Positions 1-8,403 are shown, counted from the first letter of the stretch. The stretch is DNA of 64,000 nucleotides from Paramixta manurensis (GCF_013285385.1 NZ_CP054212.1:3596001-3660000), one strand, 5' to 3'. Notes: generated by a model not told the origin, from the letters alone. Numbers and translations are program-made.

Positions 1-639
1 TTCTTTACCTTGCAGGAAAGAGGAACAAATCGCAGGCGAAGCGCCAAACAGATAAGGAATGATCCAGCCAAAGCGATAGTAGTTACGGATCAGACGCAGG
101 TAACCTGCCGAAATCTCCGCTTTACCGCTCTCCTGATCCTTAATCCCCGCCCACTCTTGCCAGAAGGAGAGCGGTAGCGAGAAATTATAGTGCACGCCAG
201 AAATGGTTTGCATCAACGCGCCATAGCGATTTTTTAGCCCTTCGCGATACAGCGTTTTCATACGACCAATATTTGAGTCGCCGTACTGCGCCAGCTCTAT
301 CTCTTCATGGTTTTTGATGATGCAAGGCATACTGAACGGCCACATCCGCTCTTCGCCAAGGTCGCGCGCAACGTGGCGATGAATATCTCGTAAGAAAGCC
401 AGCAGGTGATCAATATCGTGATCGACAGGCGTAATGAACTCCAGCAGCGCTTCGGCAAAATCGGTCGTGATCCAGCTATGTGTTAACGCAGAACCTAGCG
501 ATTGAGGGTGGCCGGTTGTCGCCAAATGGCCGTCCGGCTCAATGCGTAAGGTTTCACGTTCAATACCACGGCCAATGCCTTTTAGCGCATGAGGATGGGC
601 TTCCAGCCAAGAAAGCGCCTGAGATACATCCGGGATCAA
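1..639 (-). CDS. gshA: Glutamate-cysteine ligase (3' part cut by window edge)
   Basis: This enzyme joins glutamate and cysteine with ATP to give gamma-glutamylcysteine, the first step of glutathione synthesis in the cytoplasm. Only the N-terminal 213 codons are present; the gene continues past base 1. The visible protein matches the E. coli enzyme closely (IPDVSQALSWLE near the start, GIERETLR, HLATTGHP, ALTHSWITTDFAEALLEF, SGVHYNFSLP, then FGASPAICSSFL at the cut edge). I chose the TTG at 637-639 because the E. coli gene also starts with TTG before IPDV and a GGGAGG lies five bases upstream. An in-frame ATG at 679-681 would add 14 residues. Confidence 0.95.
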   Translation of the reverse strand, partial: MIPDVSQALSWLEAHPHALKGIGRGIERETLRIEPDGHLATTGHPQSLGSALTHSWITTDFAEALLEFITPVDHDIDHLLAFLRDIHRHVARDLGEERMWPFSMPCIIKNHEEIELAQYGDSNIGRMKTLYREGLKNRYGALMQTISGVHYNFSLPLSFWQEWAGIKDQESGKAEISAGYLRLIRNYYRFGWIIPYLFGASPAICSSFLQGKE

Positions 640-712
640 ATTGACCTCCCGCTCTAAGAATAATTTATTTTTGTTCAGCATAATGTTAACCGTAGCTTTG
701 AATCTGTGCGAA

Positions 713-1141
713 TCAATGCCACCACTCCATGCCCTGTAAGGTTGCAATCGCAACCACGATATAGCGCAACGTTTTGCCAACCGCCAAAAACAGTACCACC
801 GGCAGCCACGAAAAACGTAGCCAGCCGGCAATCACACACAGCAGATCGCCGATCACCGGTAACCAACTGAAAAGCAGCGCCGCCGGGCCAAAACGCTGTA
901 ACCACGCTACTGCCGTATGGTGCCATCGCCCCTGAGGTCGAGATGGCAGCAAGCGGCCCAGAATAATATTGGTCAATCCACCCAGTGTATTCGCTACCGC
1001 TGCGACAAAAATTAACCCTACCGTCGATGACTTACCGGCCAGCATTAACGCGACCAGTAACACTTCTGAACTACCAGGAAGTAAGGTGGCGCTGAGAAAA
1101 CTGCTGGCGGCCAGCGAGCCATATGCCAGCATCTCACTCAC
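713..1141 (-). CDS. yqaA: YqaA family inner-membrane protein (DedA/SNARE-associated type)
   Basis: A 142-residue hydrophobic inner-membrane protein of the YqaA branch of the DedA/SNARE-associated superfamily. Family members are thought to act in membrane-lipid homeostasis, but YqaA itself has no proven role. Hydrophobic stretches alternate with the family signature LLPGSSEVLLVA near residue 20, an NTLGG segment near 51 and a GKTLRY segment near the C terminus. The start is a GTG at 1139-1141 giving MSE, as in E. coli, and it overlaps the TGA stop of yqaB by four bases (GTGA), so the two are translationally coupled. Confidence 0.93.
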   Translation of the reverse strand: MSEMLAYGSLAASSFLSATLLPGSSEVLLVALMLAGKSSTVGLIFVAAVANTLGGLTNIILGRLLPSRPQGRWHHTAVAWLQRFGPAALLFSWLPVIGDLLCVIAGWLRFSWLPVVLFLAVGKTLRYIVVAIATLQGMEWWH

Positions 1142-1704
1142 AGCAAGCGCACATCCACCGCATCCATACCAGCACGTTTCGCTGCCTGCATACCAAAATC
1201 AGCGTCTTCAAACACCACGCAGCGAGCAGGCGCTACGCCCAACAGCGCGGCACAGCGTAAAAAAGTATCTGGCTCGGGTTTATGGCGTTCAACATCATCG
1301 GCGCCGACAATCACGTCGAAATAATCGCGTAAGCCTAAATGACGCAATAATGTCTCTGCCATTTGGTGTTCACTACCGGTTCCCACCGCCATGGGTTTAC
1401 GGCCATGATACGCTTTGACCACCTCAATCAGCGGCAACGGACGAACACTATCTAGCAACAGGGTTTTTGCCAGCGCGGTTTTCTCTTCCGCGAGTTGATA
1501 AGGATCGTGGCTGGCTTGGTGACTGTCGATAATCGCCTGGGCAACTCTCCAAGTTGGCGAGCCATTCAGCCCTACCATGGTTTTCTCGTCAAACGCCATC
1601 CCATAGCGCGCCAGGACCTGATGCCAGGCTTTTCGATGCGTCGGCTCAGTATCCAGAATTGTGCCGTCCATATCGAAAATCAGGCCATCATAACGATCGT
1701 ACAT
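1138..1704 (-). CDS. yqaB: HAD-family sugar phosphatase (fructose-1-phosphatase type)
   Basis: A 188-residue HAD hydrolase that in E. coli dephosphorylates fructose 1-phosphate and related sugar phosphates. The HAD motifs are visible: nucleophile motif DMDGTILDTEPTHRKAW at residues 12-28, motif II GTGSE, Lys in the ERHKPEPDTF segment, and the acidic motif VVFEDADFGMQAAKRAG. I place the start at the ATG of MYDRYDG (1702-1704), which has a GGAG five bases upstream; an upstream in-frame codon adds five residues without family support. It precedes yqaA with a four-base overlap, the same order as in E. coli. Confidence 0.93.
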   Translation of the reverse strand: MYDRYDGLIFDMDGTILDTEPTHRKAWHQVLARYGMAFDEKTMVGLNGSPTWRVAQAIIDSHQASHDPYQLAEEKTALAKTLLLDSVRPLPLIEVVKAYHGRKPMAVGTGSEHQMAETLLRHLGLRDYFDVIVGADDVERHKPEPDTFLRCAALLGVAPARCVVFEDADFGMQAAKRAGMDAVDVRLL

Positions 1705-1866
1705 TGCTTCTCCGGGCATAGAACAAACCAGCCCATACTTTATCGCAAAGCGTCCGGATTGTCGCCGTTAGAGATGAACAGCAAATGCTTTGAAAGCATT
1801 AGTATTTCAGGAAAGCAGAAATGACAGAGAGTTTTAGCAGGAAGTTGTTTGGGGAAAAAGAAGAAA

Positions 1867-1977
1867 TGGTGCATCCGGGAGGATTATTCCGCTACGCGTC
1901 ACCCTATGGGCCGTTGCTCAAGCAACGTTATCCTCCCTGGTGCGGGCTGCCAGATTGCTGCCTGACCAGACCGGGAC
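1867..1977 (-). ncRNA. RtT-like repeat unit, distal copy, with 19-nt tRNA-Arg 3'-end copy
   Basis: This is the last element of the tRNA operon. Its 3' end is a 19-base copy of the tRNA-Arg 3' terminus including CCA; upstream sequence is unrelated to a tRNA. Read on the minus strand, GGGAGGAT in the middle can pair with ATCCTCCC of the tRNA-derived tail, enclosing a hairpin (CGTTGCT/AGCAACG) and short CCC/GGG and CGC/GCG helices. It is about 90 percent identical to the unit at 2307-2418, with most differences in predicted loops. E. coli tyrT carries similar repeats with a 19-bp tRNA end that yield RtT RNA; assignment to that family is my inference. A T-rich stretch follows at 1855-1866. Confidence 0.6.
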
Positions 1978-2001
1978 TTACACGGTTATCTCAACATGAA
2001 A

Positions 2002-2078
2002 TGGTGCATCCGGGAGGATTCGAACCTCCGACCGCTCGGTTCGTAGCCGAGTACTCTATCCAGCTGAGCTACGGATGC
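2002..2078 (-). tRNA. tRNA-Arg(ACG), third copy in operon
   Basis: A 77-base tRNA with encoded CCA. The minus strand starts GCATCCGTAGCTCAGCTGG, has anticodon loop CTACGAA (anticodon ACG) and T arm GGTTCGAATCC. It is identical in sequence to the two other copies and corresponds to the argV/Y/Z/Q cluster that follows serV in E. coli. Confidence 0.97.
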
Positions 2079-2176
2079 ATCGGAAAGACTATGTTGCCTG
2101 AAAGAAAGCAATGTGACTTCTGAGGAACTAAAAAAGAAGGTATCTACCGGAGAGAAACCGCCATCTCAACATGAAA

Positions 2177-2253
2177 TGGTGCATCCGGGAGGATTCGAAC
2201 CTCCGACCGCTCGGTTCGTAGCCGAGTACTCTATCCAGCTGAGCTACGGATGC
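2177..2253 (-). tRNA. tRNA-Arg(ACG), second copy in operon
   Basis: A 77-base tRNA-Arg with anticodon ACG and encoded CCA, identical to the copies at 2002 and 2442. It lies between the proximal RtT-like unit and the third copy; no RtT-like unit follows it directly. Confidence 0.97.
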
Positions 2254-2306
2254 ATAACAACTTCTTGTTTCACTTACCTTTAACCATTCGCCATCTCGCC
2301 AAGAAA

Positions 2307-2418
2307 TGGTGCATCCGGGAGGATTATTCCGCTACGCGTCACCCTTACGGGCCGTTGCTAAAGCAACGTTATCCTCCCTGGTGCTGGCTGCCAGATTACT
2401 GCCTGACCAGACCGGGAC
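2307..2418 (-). ncRNA. RtT-like repeat unit, proximal copy, with 19-nt tRNA-Arg 3'-end copy
   Basis: This 112-base unit sits between the first and second tRNA-Arg genes, 23 bases after the first. It ends with the same 19 bases as the tRNA-Arg 3' terminus including CCA, while the rest is not tRNA-like. GGGAGGAT can pair with ATCCTCCC of the tail, closing a branched structure. Compared with the distal copy, the CCC/GGG helix is kept while its loop changes in sequence and length, and the CGTTGCT/AGCAACG helix is kept while its loop has one change. Similarity to the E. coli tyrT RtT repeats is inferred from layout, not from a search. Confidence 0.6.
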
Positions 2419-2441
2419 TACACTATTATCTCATCATAAAA

Positions 2442-2518
2442 TGGTGCATCCGGGAGGATTCGAACCTCCGACCGCTCGGTTCGTAGCCGAGTACTCTATC
2501 CAGCTGAGCTACGGATGC
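2442..2518 (-). tRNA. tRNA-Arg(ACG), first copy in operon
   Basis: A 77-base tRNA-Arg with anticodon ACG and encoded CCA, only four bases downstream of the tRNA-Ser. It is the first arginine tRNA of the operon and is followed by the proximal RtT-like unit. Confidence 0.97.
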
Positions 2519-2522
2519 AAAA

Positions 2523-2615
2523 TGGCGGTGAGGCGGGGATTCGAACCCCGGATGCAGCTTTTGACCGCATACTCCCTTAGCAGGGGAGCGCCTTCAGCCT
2601 CTCGGCCACCTCACC
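2523..2615 (-). tRNA. serV: tRNA-Ser(GCU)
   Basis: A 93-base class II tRNA with a long variable arm. The minus strand starts GGTGAGGTGGCCGAGAGG, the anticodon loop reads CTGCTAA (anticodon GCT), the T arm is GGGGTTCGAATCCCC, and CCA is encoded. It is the promoter-proximal gene of the tRNA operon, as serV is in E. coli. Confidence 0.97.
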
Positions 2616-2679
2616 ACACGCGTTCTTGCGAACTGTGCTTTTGAACTTTGTTTCCGCTCATCGGCACTGCGTGGCGCAC

Positions 2680-2707
2680 ATATTACTTTCCCGGACTTAT
2701 AAGTCAA
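2680..2707 (-). promoter_or_regulatory. Promoter of the serV-arg tRNA operon
   Basis: On the minus strand TTGACT (2702-2707) and TAATAT (2680-2685) are separated by 16 bases. The -10 is followed by a GC-rich stretch (GTGCGCCACGCAG), typical of the discriminator of stringently controlled stable-RNA promoters. The spacing to the tRNA-Ser 5' end leaves a leader of about 55-60 bases. Confidence 0.75.
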
Positions 2708-2903
2708 ACAATTTTTCCCGGCTAATGATCGTTTGAACAAATCCCATTCAATCCGCGTATTTTCGAGACAAAAAGAGTGATTTATCAACAGCCATAAGCG
2801 GTTGCATTTCACAAAAAAGGGAAAAAATCGAAATAGAGAATAAAACAAACTGGCGGGAGGAAACCGGTAGCGCCTCGCTAAACATAGCAAGGCGCTGTAT
2901 CCG

Positions 2904-3089
2904 TTAGTAACTCGTTTGCTGAGACTTTTCGGCCTGAATACGCTGATAGATCTCTTCGCGATGAACCGAAACTTCTTTAGGGGCGTTCACACCAATGCGA
3001 ACCTGGTTACCTTTAACTCCCAGCACCGTTACAGTCACCTCATCGCCAATCATGAGGGTTTCACCAACTCGACGAGTTAGAATAAGCAT
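2904..3089 (-). CDS. csrA: Carbon storage regulator CsrA (RNA-binding)
   Basis: A 61-residue RNA-binding protein that dimerises and binds GGA motifs in mRNA leaders to control translation and stability, affecting carbon storage, motility and biofilm. The sequence is the standard one: MLILTRRVGETLMIGD at the N terminus, GVKGNQVRIGVNAP in the middle and VHREEIYQRI in the C-terminal RNA-binding part. AAGGAG lies eight bases before the ATG. A hairpin at 2869-2896 follows the stop but lacks a clear U tract. Confidence 0.98.
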   Translation of the reverse strand: MLILTRRVGETLMIGDEVTVTVLGVKGNQVRIGVNAPKEVSVHREEIYQRIQAEKSQQTSY

Positions 3090-3280
3090 TCTTTGCTCCT
3101 TGAAAGATTAAAAGAGTCGGGTCTGTCGGTTCCCGGCATTATCCATCATATAACGCGAAATGTAGGTGATGACAATGACATCAAAACATATCACCATGCC
3201 AATACATTCTGCTGATAGTTAGTTTAGCCGAAATACACCACACCAACCTGACTTTATGATTACAGGGCGTGCATTGTGCT

Positions 3281-3312
3281 AAAAAGCGCCAAGGTATCTG
3301 CTCCGTGGCGCT
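3281..3312 (-). terminator. Intrinsic terminator after alaS
   Basis: On the minus strand AGCGCCA (complement of 3306-3312) pairs with TGGCGCT (complement of 3285-3291) around a 14-base loop, and the stem runs into TTTTTAG. It lies 21 bases past the alaS stop and separates alaS from csrA. Confidence 0.75.
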
Positions 3313-3333
3313 GTTCCAATGCATTTTTATTCA

Positions 3334-5961
3334 TTACAGTTTAGCGGCGACCCATGACTCGACGCTAAGCAACGCGCCAGGCAATGCCTGTGCATCGGTA
3401 CCTCCCGCCTGCGCCATATCCGGGCGTCCACCACCTTTACCGCCGACCTGCTGCGCGATTGCGCCAACCAGCTCACCCGCTTTCACACGGTCGGTAAGAT
3501 CTTTTGTCACCCCAGCAATCAGGGACACTTTGCCTTCCGTAACCGTTGCCAGCACGATAATCGCCGATCCTAATTGATTCTTCAGATCGTCAACCATTGT
3601 ACGTAACAACTTAGGCTCGACATTACTCAGTTCGCTAACCAACAGTTTTGCACCCTTCACATCAATAGCTTTACTGCTAAGCGATGCGCTCTCATGCGCG
3701 GCCTGTCGATCTTTGAGCTGTTGCAACTCTTTTTCCAGTACGCGTGCGTGCTCAAGCACTGAACGTACTTTTTCATTTAAATTGCTATTGTTGGCTTTCA
3801 CCAACTGAGCAATATCCAGTAATTGTTCGCTTTGGGCATGAACCTGAGCCAACGCGCCTTCGCCGGTGACCGCCTCAATACGACGTACGCCCGCCGCGGT
3901 TCCTGACTCAGAAATAATACGGAACAGGCCAATATCTCCCGTACGACTTGCGTGGGTGCCGCCACAGAGTTCGGTAGAAAAATCCCCCATACTCAGCACG
4001 CGAACATGCTCATCATATTTCTCGCCAAACAGCGCCATCGCCCCTTTCGCTTTTGCCGCTTCCAGCTCCATGATGTTGGTTTCAATCGGCAAATTACGGC
4101 GAACCTGCGCATTGACAATATCTTCTACCCGGCGGATTTCCTCCGGTTTCATCGCTTCAAAATGCGAGAAATCAAAGCGCAGGTATTTGTCATTAACCAG
4201 AGAACCTTTTTGCGCCACGTGCTCGCCCAATACCTGACGCAGCGCCGCGTGCAATAGATGGGTCGCCGAGTGATTGAGACGAATGCGCGCACGGCGGGCT
4301 TCATCAACCTGCGCATCCAGGCGATCGCCAACCCGTAAATGACCGGACAACAGTTGCCCAATATGACCAATTGCCTGGCCATATTTTTGTGTATCTTTGA
4401 CGGCAAACTCGGCGTTACCGCCATGCAGCACACCGCTATCCCCTACCTGACCGCCCGACTCGCCGTAGAAAGGTGTTTCATCTAACACGATAACGCCTTC
4501 TTGCCCGGCTGAAATCTCTTCTGCTGGCTGTCCGTTAACGTAAATCGCCGTCACGGCGGATTTCAACGCCAAGTGGTCATAACCTTTAAACGCAGAAGCG
4601 GCATCAATACGAATAACGTTGTTGTAATCCGTGCCAAACCCACTCGATTCACGGGCACGTTGGCGCTGCGACTCCATCGCTTTTTCAAAACCGGCTTCAT
4701 CAATTTTTAAATTGCGTTCGCGGCACACATCAGCGGTGAGGTCAGCCGGGAAACCAAAAGTGTCATACAGGCGGAAAACCGTTTCACCATCCAGCGTATC
4801 GCCCTGCAGATTAGCTAACTCTTCATCCAGTAGCGCCAATCCGCGTTCCAGCGTTTTTGCGAACTGTTCTTCTTCGGTTTTGAGCACCTGCTCAACCTGT
4901 GATTGCTGGCGTTGCAAATCACTTCCCGCCGCGCCCATGACGCTAATTAACGGCGCAACCAGCTTGTAGAAGAAGCTCCCCTTCGCACCCAACATATTGC
5001 CATGACGAACCGCGCGGCGAATGATGCGGCGTAAAACATAACCGCGGTTTTCATTCGAAGGGATCACGCCATCGGCAATCAGAAACGCGCAAGAGCGAAT
5101 ATGATCGGCAATAACACGCAATGATTTATTTGCCAGATCGTGAGTACCAGTGACATCCGCGACCGCTTTGATCAAGGTCTGGAACAGGTCAATTTCATAG
5201 TTGGAGTTAACATGTTGCAGTACTGCAGTGATACGCTCCAGCCCCATCCCAGTGTCAACCGACGGTTTCGGCAACGGTAACATGGTGCCATCAGCCTGAC
5301 GGTTGAACTGCATAAATACGATATTCCAGATCTCAATGTAGCGATCGCCATCCTCTTCCGGACTGCCCGGAGGGCCGCCCCAAATGTGATCGCCATGATC
5401 AAAGAAAATCTCGGTACACGGACCACAAGGGCCAGTATCACCCATTTGCCAGAAGTTATCTGAAGCGTAAGCGCTGCCTTTGTTATCTCCGATGCGGATG
5501 ATTCGTTCACGCGGTACGCCAATCTCATTGGCCCAAATGTCGAACGCCTCATCATCGGTTTCATAAACCGTTACCCACAGGCGCTCTTTTGGCAGATTAA
5601 ACCACTGCTCGCCGGTTAACAGTTCCCAGGCATAGGCAATGGCTTCGGTTTTAAAGTAATCGCCAAAGCTAAAGTTGCCCAGCATTTCAAAGAAGGTGTG
5701 GTGACGCGCGGTATAGCCGACGTTTTCCAAATCATTATGCTTGCCGCCAGCGCGTACACAGCGCTGCGAAGTGGTCGCACGCGAGTAGTTGCGCTTATCC
5801 TGACCGAGGAAAACGTCTTTAAATTGGTTCATCCCGGCGTTGGTAAACAGCAACGTCGGATCGTTATTCGGTACGAGGGAGCTGCTGGCTACAACCTGAT
5901 GTCCCTTGCTATGGAAAAAGTCGAGAAACGCTTGACGGATCTCAGCAGTGCTCTTGCTCAT
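3334..5961 (-). CDS. alaS: Alanyl-tRNA synthetase
   Basis: An 875-residue class II synthetase that charges tRNA-Ala in the cytoplasm and clears mischarged Ser/Gly-tRNA-Ala. In order: aminoacylation core (starts MSKSTAEIRQAFLDFF; GDTGPCGPCTEIFFD near residue 170; GMGLERI near 238), tRNA-recognition helices, editing domain with the zinc-binding NHSATHLLHAALR and the later CGGTHASRTG motif, and C-Ala domain ending in GGKGGGRPDMAQAGG. The length matches the family. AGGA precedes the ATG by seven bases. In E. coli the protein can repress its own promoter; I did not test the upstream palindrome for this. Confidence 0.98.
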   Translation of the reverse strand: MSKSTAEIRQAFLDFFHSKGHQVVASSSLVPNNDPTLLFTNAGMNQFKDVFLGQDKRNYSRATTSQRCVRAGGKHNDLENVGYTARHHTFFEMLGNFSFGDYFKTEAIAYAWELLTGEQWFNLPKERLWVTVYETDDEAFDIWANEIGVPRERIIRIGDNKGSAYASDNFWQMGDTGPCGPCTEIFFDHGDHIWGGPPGSPEEDGDRYIEIWNIVFMQFNRQADGTMLPLPKPSVDTGMGLERITAVLQHVNSNYEIDLFQTLIKAVADVTGTHDLANKSLRVIADHIRSCAFLIADGVIPSNENRGYVLRRIIRRAVRHGNMLGAKGSFFYKLVAPLISVMGAAGSDLQRQQSQVEQVLKTEEEQFAKTLERGLALLDEELANLQGDTLDGETVFRLYDTFGFPADLTADVCRERNLKIDEAGFEKAMESQRQRARESSGFGTDYNNVIRIDAASAFKGYDHLALKSAVTAIYVNGQPAEEISAGQEGVIVLDETPFYGESGGQVGDSGVLHGGNAEFAVKDTQKYGQAIGHIGQLLSGHLRVGDRLDAQVDEARRARIRLNHSATHLLHAALRQVLGEHVAQKGSLVNDKYLRFDFSHFEAMKPEEIRRVEDIVNAQVRRNLPIETNIMELEAAKAKGAMALFGEKYDEHVRVLSMGDFSTELCGGTHASRTGDIGLFRIISESGTAAGVRRIEAVTGEGALAQVHAQSEQLLDIAQLVKANNSNLNEKVRSVLEHARVLEKELQQLKDRQAAHESASLSSKAIDVKGAKLLVSELSNVEPKLLRTMVDDLKNQLGSAIIVLATVTEGKVSLIAGVTKDLTDRVKAGELVGAIAQQVGGKGGGRPDMAQAGGTDAQALPGALLSVESWVAAKL

Positions 5962-6101
5962 AAATATCCTGGTATCACGCTAACGAACGTCCCGTATACT
6001 TAACTCAGCGCGGGTATCCCTGGCCGCCAACTGGGGGTATACGAACAAAAAGTTGGAATAAGATAAATTTTCTTCAAGGGGAAGTAAAATCCCATTGGCA
6101 G

Positions 6102-6611
6102 TCAATTGTCATAATTTCGAAAAATCGACTGGATATCTTCCATAAAGAAACCTTTCGATAACAAATAGCGCTGCACTTTGGCTTTTTCCTTCCATTCTGT
6201 CGGTAAGGGCAAACCGAACTTGCGTTCCGCAACGGCAAACGCCTGTTCAGCCCAATCCGTTTCAGCAGCGTCCAATGCGGCTTCAATCATTTCGCGCCCG
6301 ATCCCTTTTTGCCCCAACTCCATACGGATACGTTGTGGTCCATAGCCTTTACGACCACGTCCAACCACAAAACGTTCAGCAAAACGTACATCATCCAGCC
6401 AACCATGCTCATGACACCAAGCCACAACCCGTTCGATTTCTTCTGGCGCAATGACTTCAGGCTCTTCGTGCCGATACGCTGCGGCACGCTCAAATGACAG
6501 CGTCAGTTTACGCCGAAACTCTGCTTCGCTATGGTCACGCATCGCAAGAATACGCGTGGCGCGATCAAGCAAGCGAGAGAAGGAAGATCGTTTATTGCTC
6601 GCGTCTGACAT
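6102..6611 (-). CDS. recX: Regulatory protein RecX
   Basis: A 169-residue all-helical protein that binds RecA filaments and limits their extension and activity. Recognisable segments are LLDRATRILAMRDHSEAEFRRKL near residue 14, WCHEHGWLDDVRFAERFV near residue 65 and GYGPQRIRMELGQKGI near residue 93. It lies downstream of recA in the same orientation, separated by an intrinsic terminator at 6678-6719, so expression needs read-through, as in E. coli. GGGAGAG stands a few bases before the ATG. Confidence 0.95.
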   Translation of the reverse strand: MSDASNKRSSFSRLLDRATRILAMRDHSEAEFRRKLTLSFERAAAYRHEEPEVIAPEEIERVVAWCHEHGWLDDVRFAERFVVGRGRKGYGPQRIRMELGQKGIGREMIEAALDAAETDWAEQAFAVAERKFGLPLPTEWKEKAKVQRYLLSKGFFMEDIQSIFRNYDN

Positions 6612-6677
6612 AACTCTCCCGGCGCTGAATACCTATAAATACCTTGGCTATAGTGATGAGGGTAACGAGAAAGCGTA

Positions 6678-6719
6678 CAAAAGACAAAAGCCCCGACAAG
6701 CAACTGCTTACCGGGGCTT
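6678..6719 (-). terminator. recA-recX intergenic terminator
   Basis: On the minus strand AAGCCCCGG and CGGGGCTT form a GC-rich stem around an 11-17 base loop, followed by TTTTGTCTTTTG. It lies 30 bases past the recA stop; most recA transcripts should end here with some read-through into recX. Confidence 0.85.
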
Positions 6720-6746
6720 CAAAAAGAAAAGTGTTACGATACGTAA

Positions 6747-7811
6747 TTAAAAGTCTTCTTGCGTCTCGCTGGCCGCGACTTCATTCTCGTCAACCGAGAA
6801 ATCAGCCCCTTCGGTCGGGTTATTGAGCAACATATCGCGCAGTTTGCTTTCAAGCTCGTTGGCAATCGCCGCATTCTCTTTCAGGTAATTACCGGCATTC
6901 GCTTTACCCTGCCCAATTTTATCGCCGTTATAGCTATACCAGGCGCCCGCTTTCTCAATCAGCTTATGCTTCACGCCCAAGTCTACCAGCTCACCATAGA
7001 CGTTAATGCCTTCACCATACATGATCTGGAATTCAGCTTGCTTAAACGGCGCGGCTACTTTGTTTTTCACCACTTTGACACGCGTTTCACTGCCCACCAC
7101 GTTGTCGCCTTCTTTAATCGCGCCAATACGACGGATATCCAGGCGAACCGACGCATAGAACTTCAGCGCATTACCACCGGTGGTCGTTTCCGGGTTGCCA
7201 AACATTACGCCAATCTTCATACGAATTTGGTTAATGAAAATCAGCAGCGTATTAGATTGTTTCAGGTTACCCGCCAGTTTACGCATCGCCTGGCTCATCA
7301 TACGTGCCGCCAGGCCCATGTGCGAATCACCGATTTCGCCTTCAATTTCCGCTTTTGGCGTCAGCGCCGCTACGGAGTCGACAATAATGACATCCACCGC
7401 GCCGGAACGCGCCAGCGCATCACAAATCTCTAGCGCTTGCTCACCGGTATCCGGCTGTGAACACAGCAGATTATCAATATCTACGCCCAGTTTTTTCGCA
7501 TAGACCGGATCCAGCGCATGCTCAGCATCAATAAACGCACAAGTTTTCCCCTTGCGCTGCGCGGCGGCAATTACCTGAAGCGTCAGCGTGGTTTTACCGG
7601 AAGACTCAGGACCATAAATTTCGACGATACGCCCCATCGGCAACCCGCCGGCGCCTAGCGCGATATCCAGCGAAAGCGAACCGGTTGAAATGGTTTCAAC
7701 ATCCATCGAACGGTCTTCGCCCAGGCGCATGATGGAGCCTTTGCCAAATTGCTTCTCAATCTGCCCCAGCGCCGCAGCCAAAGCTTTCTGTTTATTTTCG
7801 TCAATAGCCAT
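6747..7811 (-). CDS. recA: Recombinase RecA
   Basis: A 354-residue recombinase that forms ATP-dependent filaments on single-stranded DNA, promotes strand exchange and triggers LexA self-cleavage. The Walker A motif GPESSGKTT is near residue 66, Walker B VDVIIVDSVAAL near 138, loop 1 GLAARMMSQAMRK near 165 and loop 2 MKIGVMFGNPETTTGG near 197; the acidic tail ends EDF. The start is the ATG of MAIDENKQ at 7809-7811, with AGGAG nearby; an upstream ATG two codons earlier is not used in related genes. Confidence 0.98.
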   Translation of the reverse strand: MAIDENKQKALAAALGQIEKQFGKGSIMRLGEDRSMDVETISTGSLSLDIALGAGGLPMGRIVEIYGPESSGKTTLTLQVIAAAQRKGKTCAFIDAEHALDPVYAKKLGVDIDNLLCSQPDTGEQALEICDALARSGAVDVIIVDSVAALTPKAEIEGEIGDSHMGLAARMMSQAMRKLAGNLKQSNTLLIFINQIRMKIGVMFGNPETTTGGNALKFYASVRLDIRRIGAIKEGDNVVGSETRVKVVKNKVAAPFKQAEFQIMYGEGINVYGELVDLGVKHKLIEKAGAWYSYNGDKIGQGKANAGNYLKENAAIANELESKLRDMLLNNPTEGADFSVDENEVAASETQEDF

Positions 7812-7878
7812 TTCCACTCCTAATCATGCAGGGTAAAGCACGCCAGAGGCCGCTTTGCTGTAATACCGAATGACAGTG

Positions 7879-7906
7879 ATTATACTGTATGGTCATACAG
7901 TATCAA
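7879..7906 (-). promoter_or_regulatory. recA promoter with LexA (SOS) box
   Basis: A 20-base palindrome at 7883-7902, TACTGTATGGTCATACAGTA, contains the LexA consensus CTGT-N8-ACAG. On the minus strand it fills the 16-base spacer between TTGATA (7901-7906) and TATAAT (7879-7884), the same arrangement as in E. coli recA, so bound LexA blocks RNA polymerase directly. Confidence 0.95.
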
Positions 7907-7908
7907 GT

Positions 7909-8403
7909 TTATTTTTTGAGAAAATCATCGCGTAACGTTGTCAGCGCATAAACCGTTGCCTGACGGCGTACCGCTTCACGATCGCCGACAAAATGCCGCC
8001 GCTGCGCCAGCCGTTGCCCGCGCGCGCTGACAAAACCAAACCACACGGTTCCTACCGGTTTCTCTTCTGAGCCGCCATCCGGCCCGGCGATGCCACTGAC
8101 TGAGAGAGCAAAATCCGCGCCGGCGGCCTGTAACGCCCCGGCCGCCATTTCAGTGACCACTTGCTCGCTCACCGCTCCCCACTGCTCCAACGTCGCGGCC
8201 TGCACGCCAACCAGGCGCTGTTTCGCGTCATTACTATAGGTAATGAACGCACAGTCAAACCAAGCGGAGCTGCCAGCAACATCAGTGATGGTTTTCGCGA
8301 TCCAGCCACCGGTACAAGACTCCGCCGTGGTCACTCTGGCGCTCTGCTGCCGCAATAATGCGCCAACTTCGGCGCCCAGCCTCGTCAATTGATCATCAGT
8401 CAT
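7909..8403 (-). CDS. pncC: Nicotinamide-nucleotide amidase (CinA C-terminal family)
   Basis: A 164-residue enzyme that deamidates nicotinamide mononucleotide to nicotinic acid mononucleotide in pyridine-nucleotide salvage. The family motifs TTAESCTGGWIAKTITD (near residue 25) and SVSGIAGPDGGSEEKPVGTVW (near 100) are present. I start at the ATG of MTDDQL (8401-8403), with AAGGA nearby, matching the E. coli length; an upstream in-frame start adds 14 unsupported residues. The stop codon lies only a few bases from the recA -35 element. Confidence 0.95.
   Translation of the reverse strand: MTDDQLTRLGAEVGALLRQQSARVTTAESCTGGWIAKTITDVAGSSAWFDCAFITYSNDAKQRLVGVQAATLEQWGAVSEQVVTEMAAGALQAAGADFALSVSGIAGPDGGSEEKPVGTVWFGFVSARGQRLAQRRHFVGDREAVRRQATVYALTTLRDDFLKK

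Noticed and set aside
1784..1800. Hairpin AATGCTTTGAAAGCATT as terminator of the tRNA operon
   Set aside because: It is a weak AT-rich stem with no U tract on the minus strand. The T-rich stretch just after the distal RtT-like unit is a better candidate.
1867..2518. Duplicated 19-base tRNA-Arg 3' ends as prophage/island attachment sites
   Set aside because: The fragments are separated only by tRNA genes and structured units, no integrase or foreign gene lies between them, and the two units are homologous along their full length. A repeat-RNA explanation fits better.
1821..2644. Several 78-112 codon frames across the tRNA operon
   Set aside because: They run through tRNA genes and repeats on the opposite strand and translate the same repeated peptide; they are not proteins.
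3866..4969. Long frames antisense to alaS
   Set aside because: They mirror the codon structure of a certain gene, lack ribosome sites and have low-complexity, Ser/Arg-rich translations.
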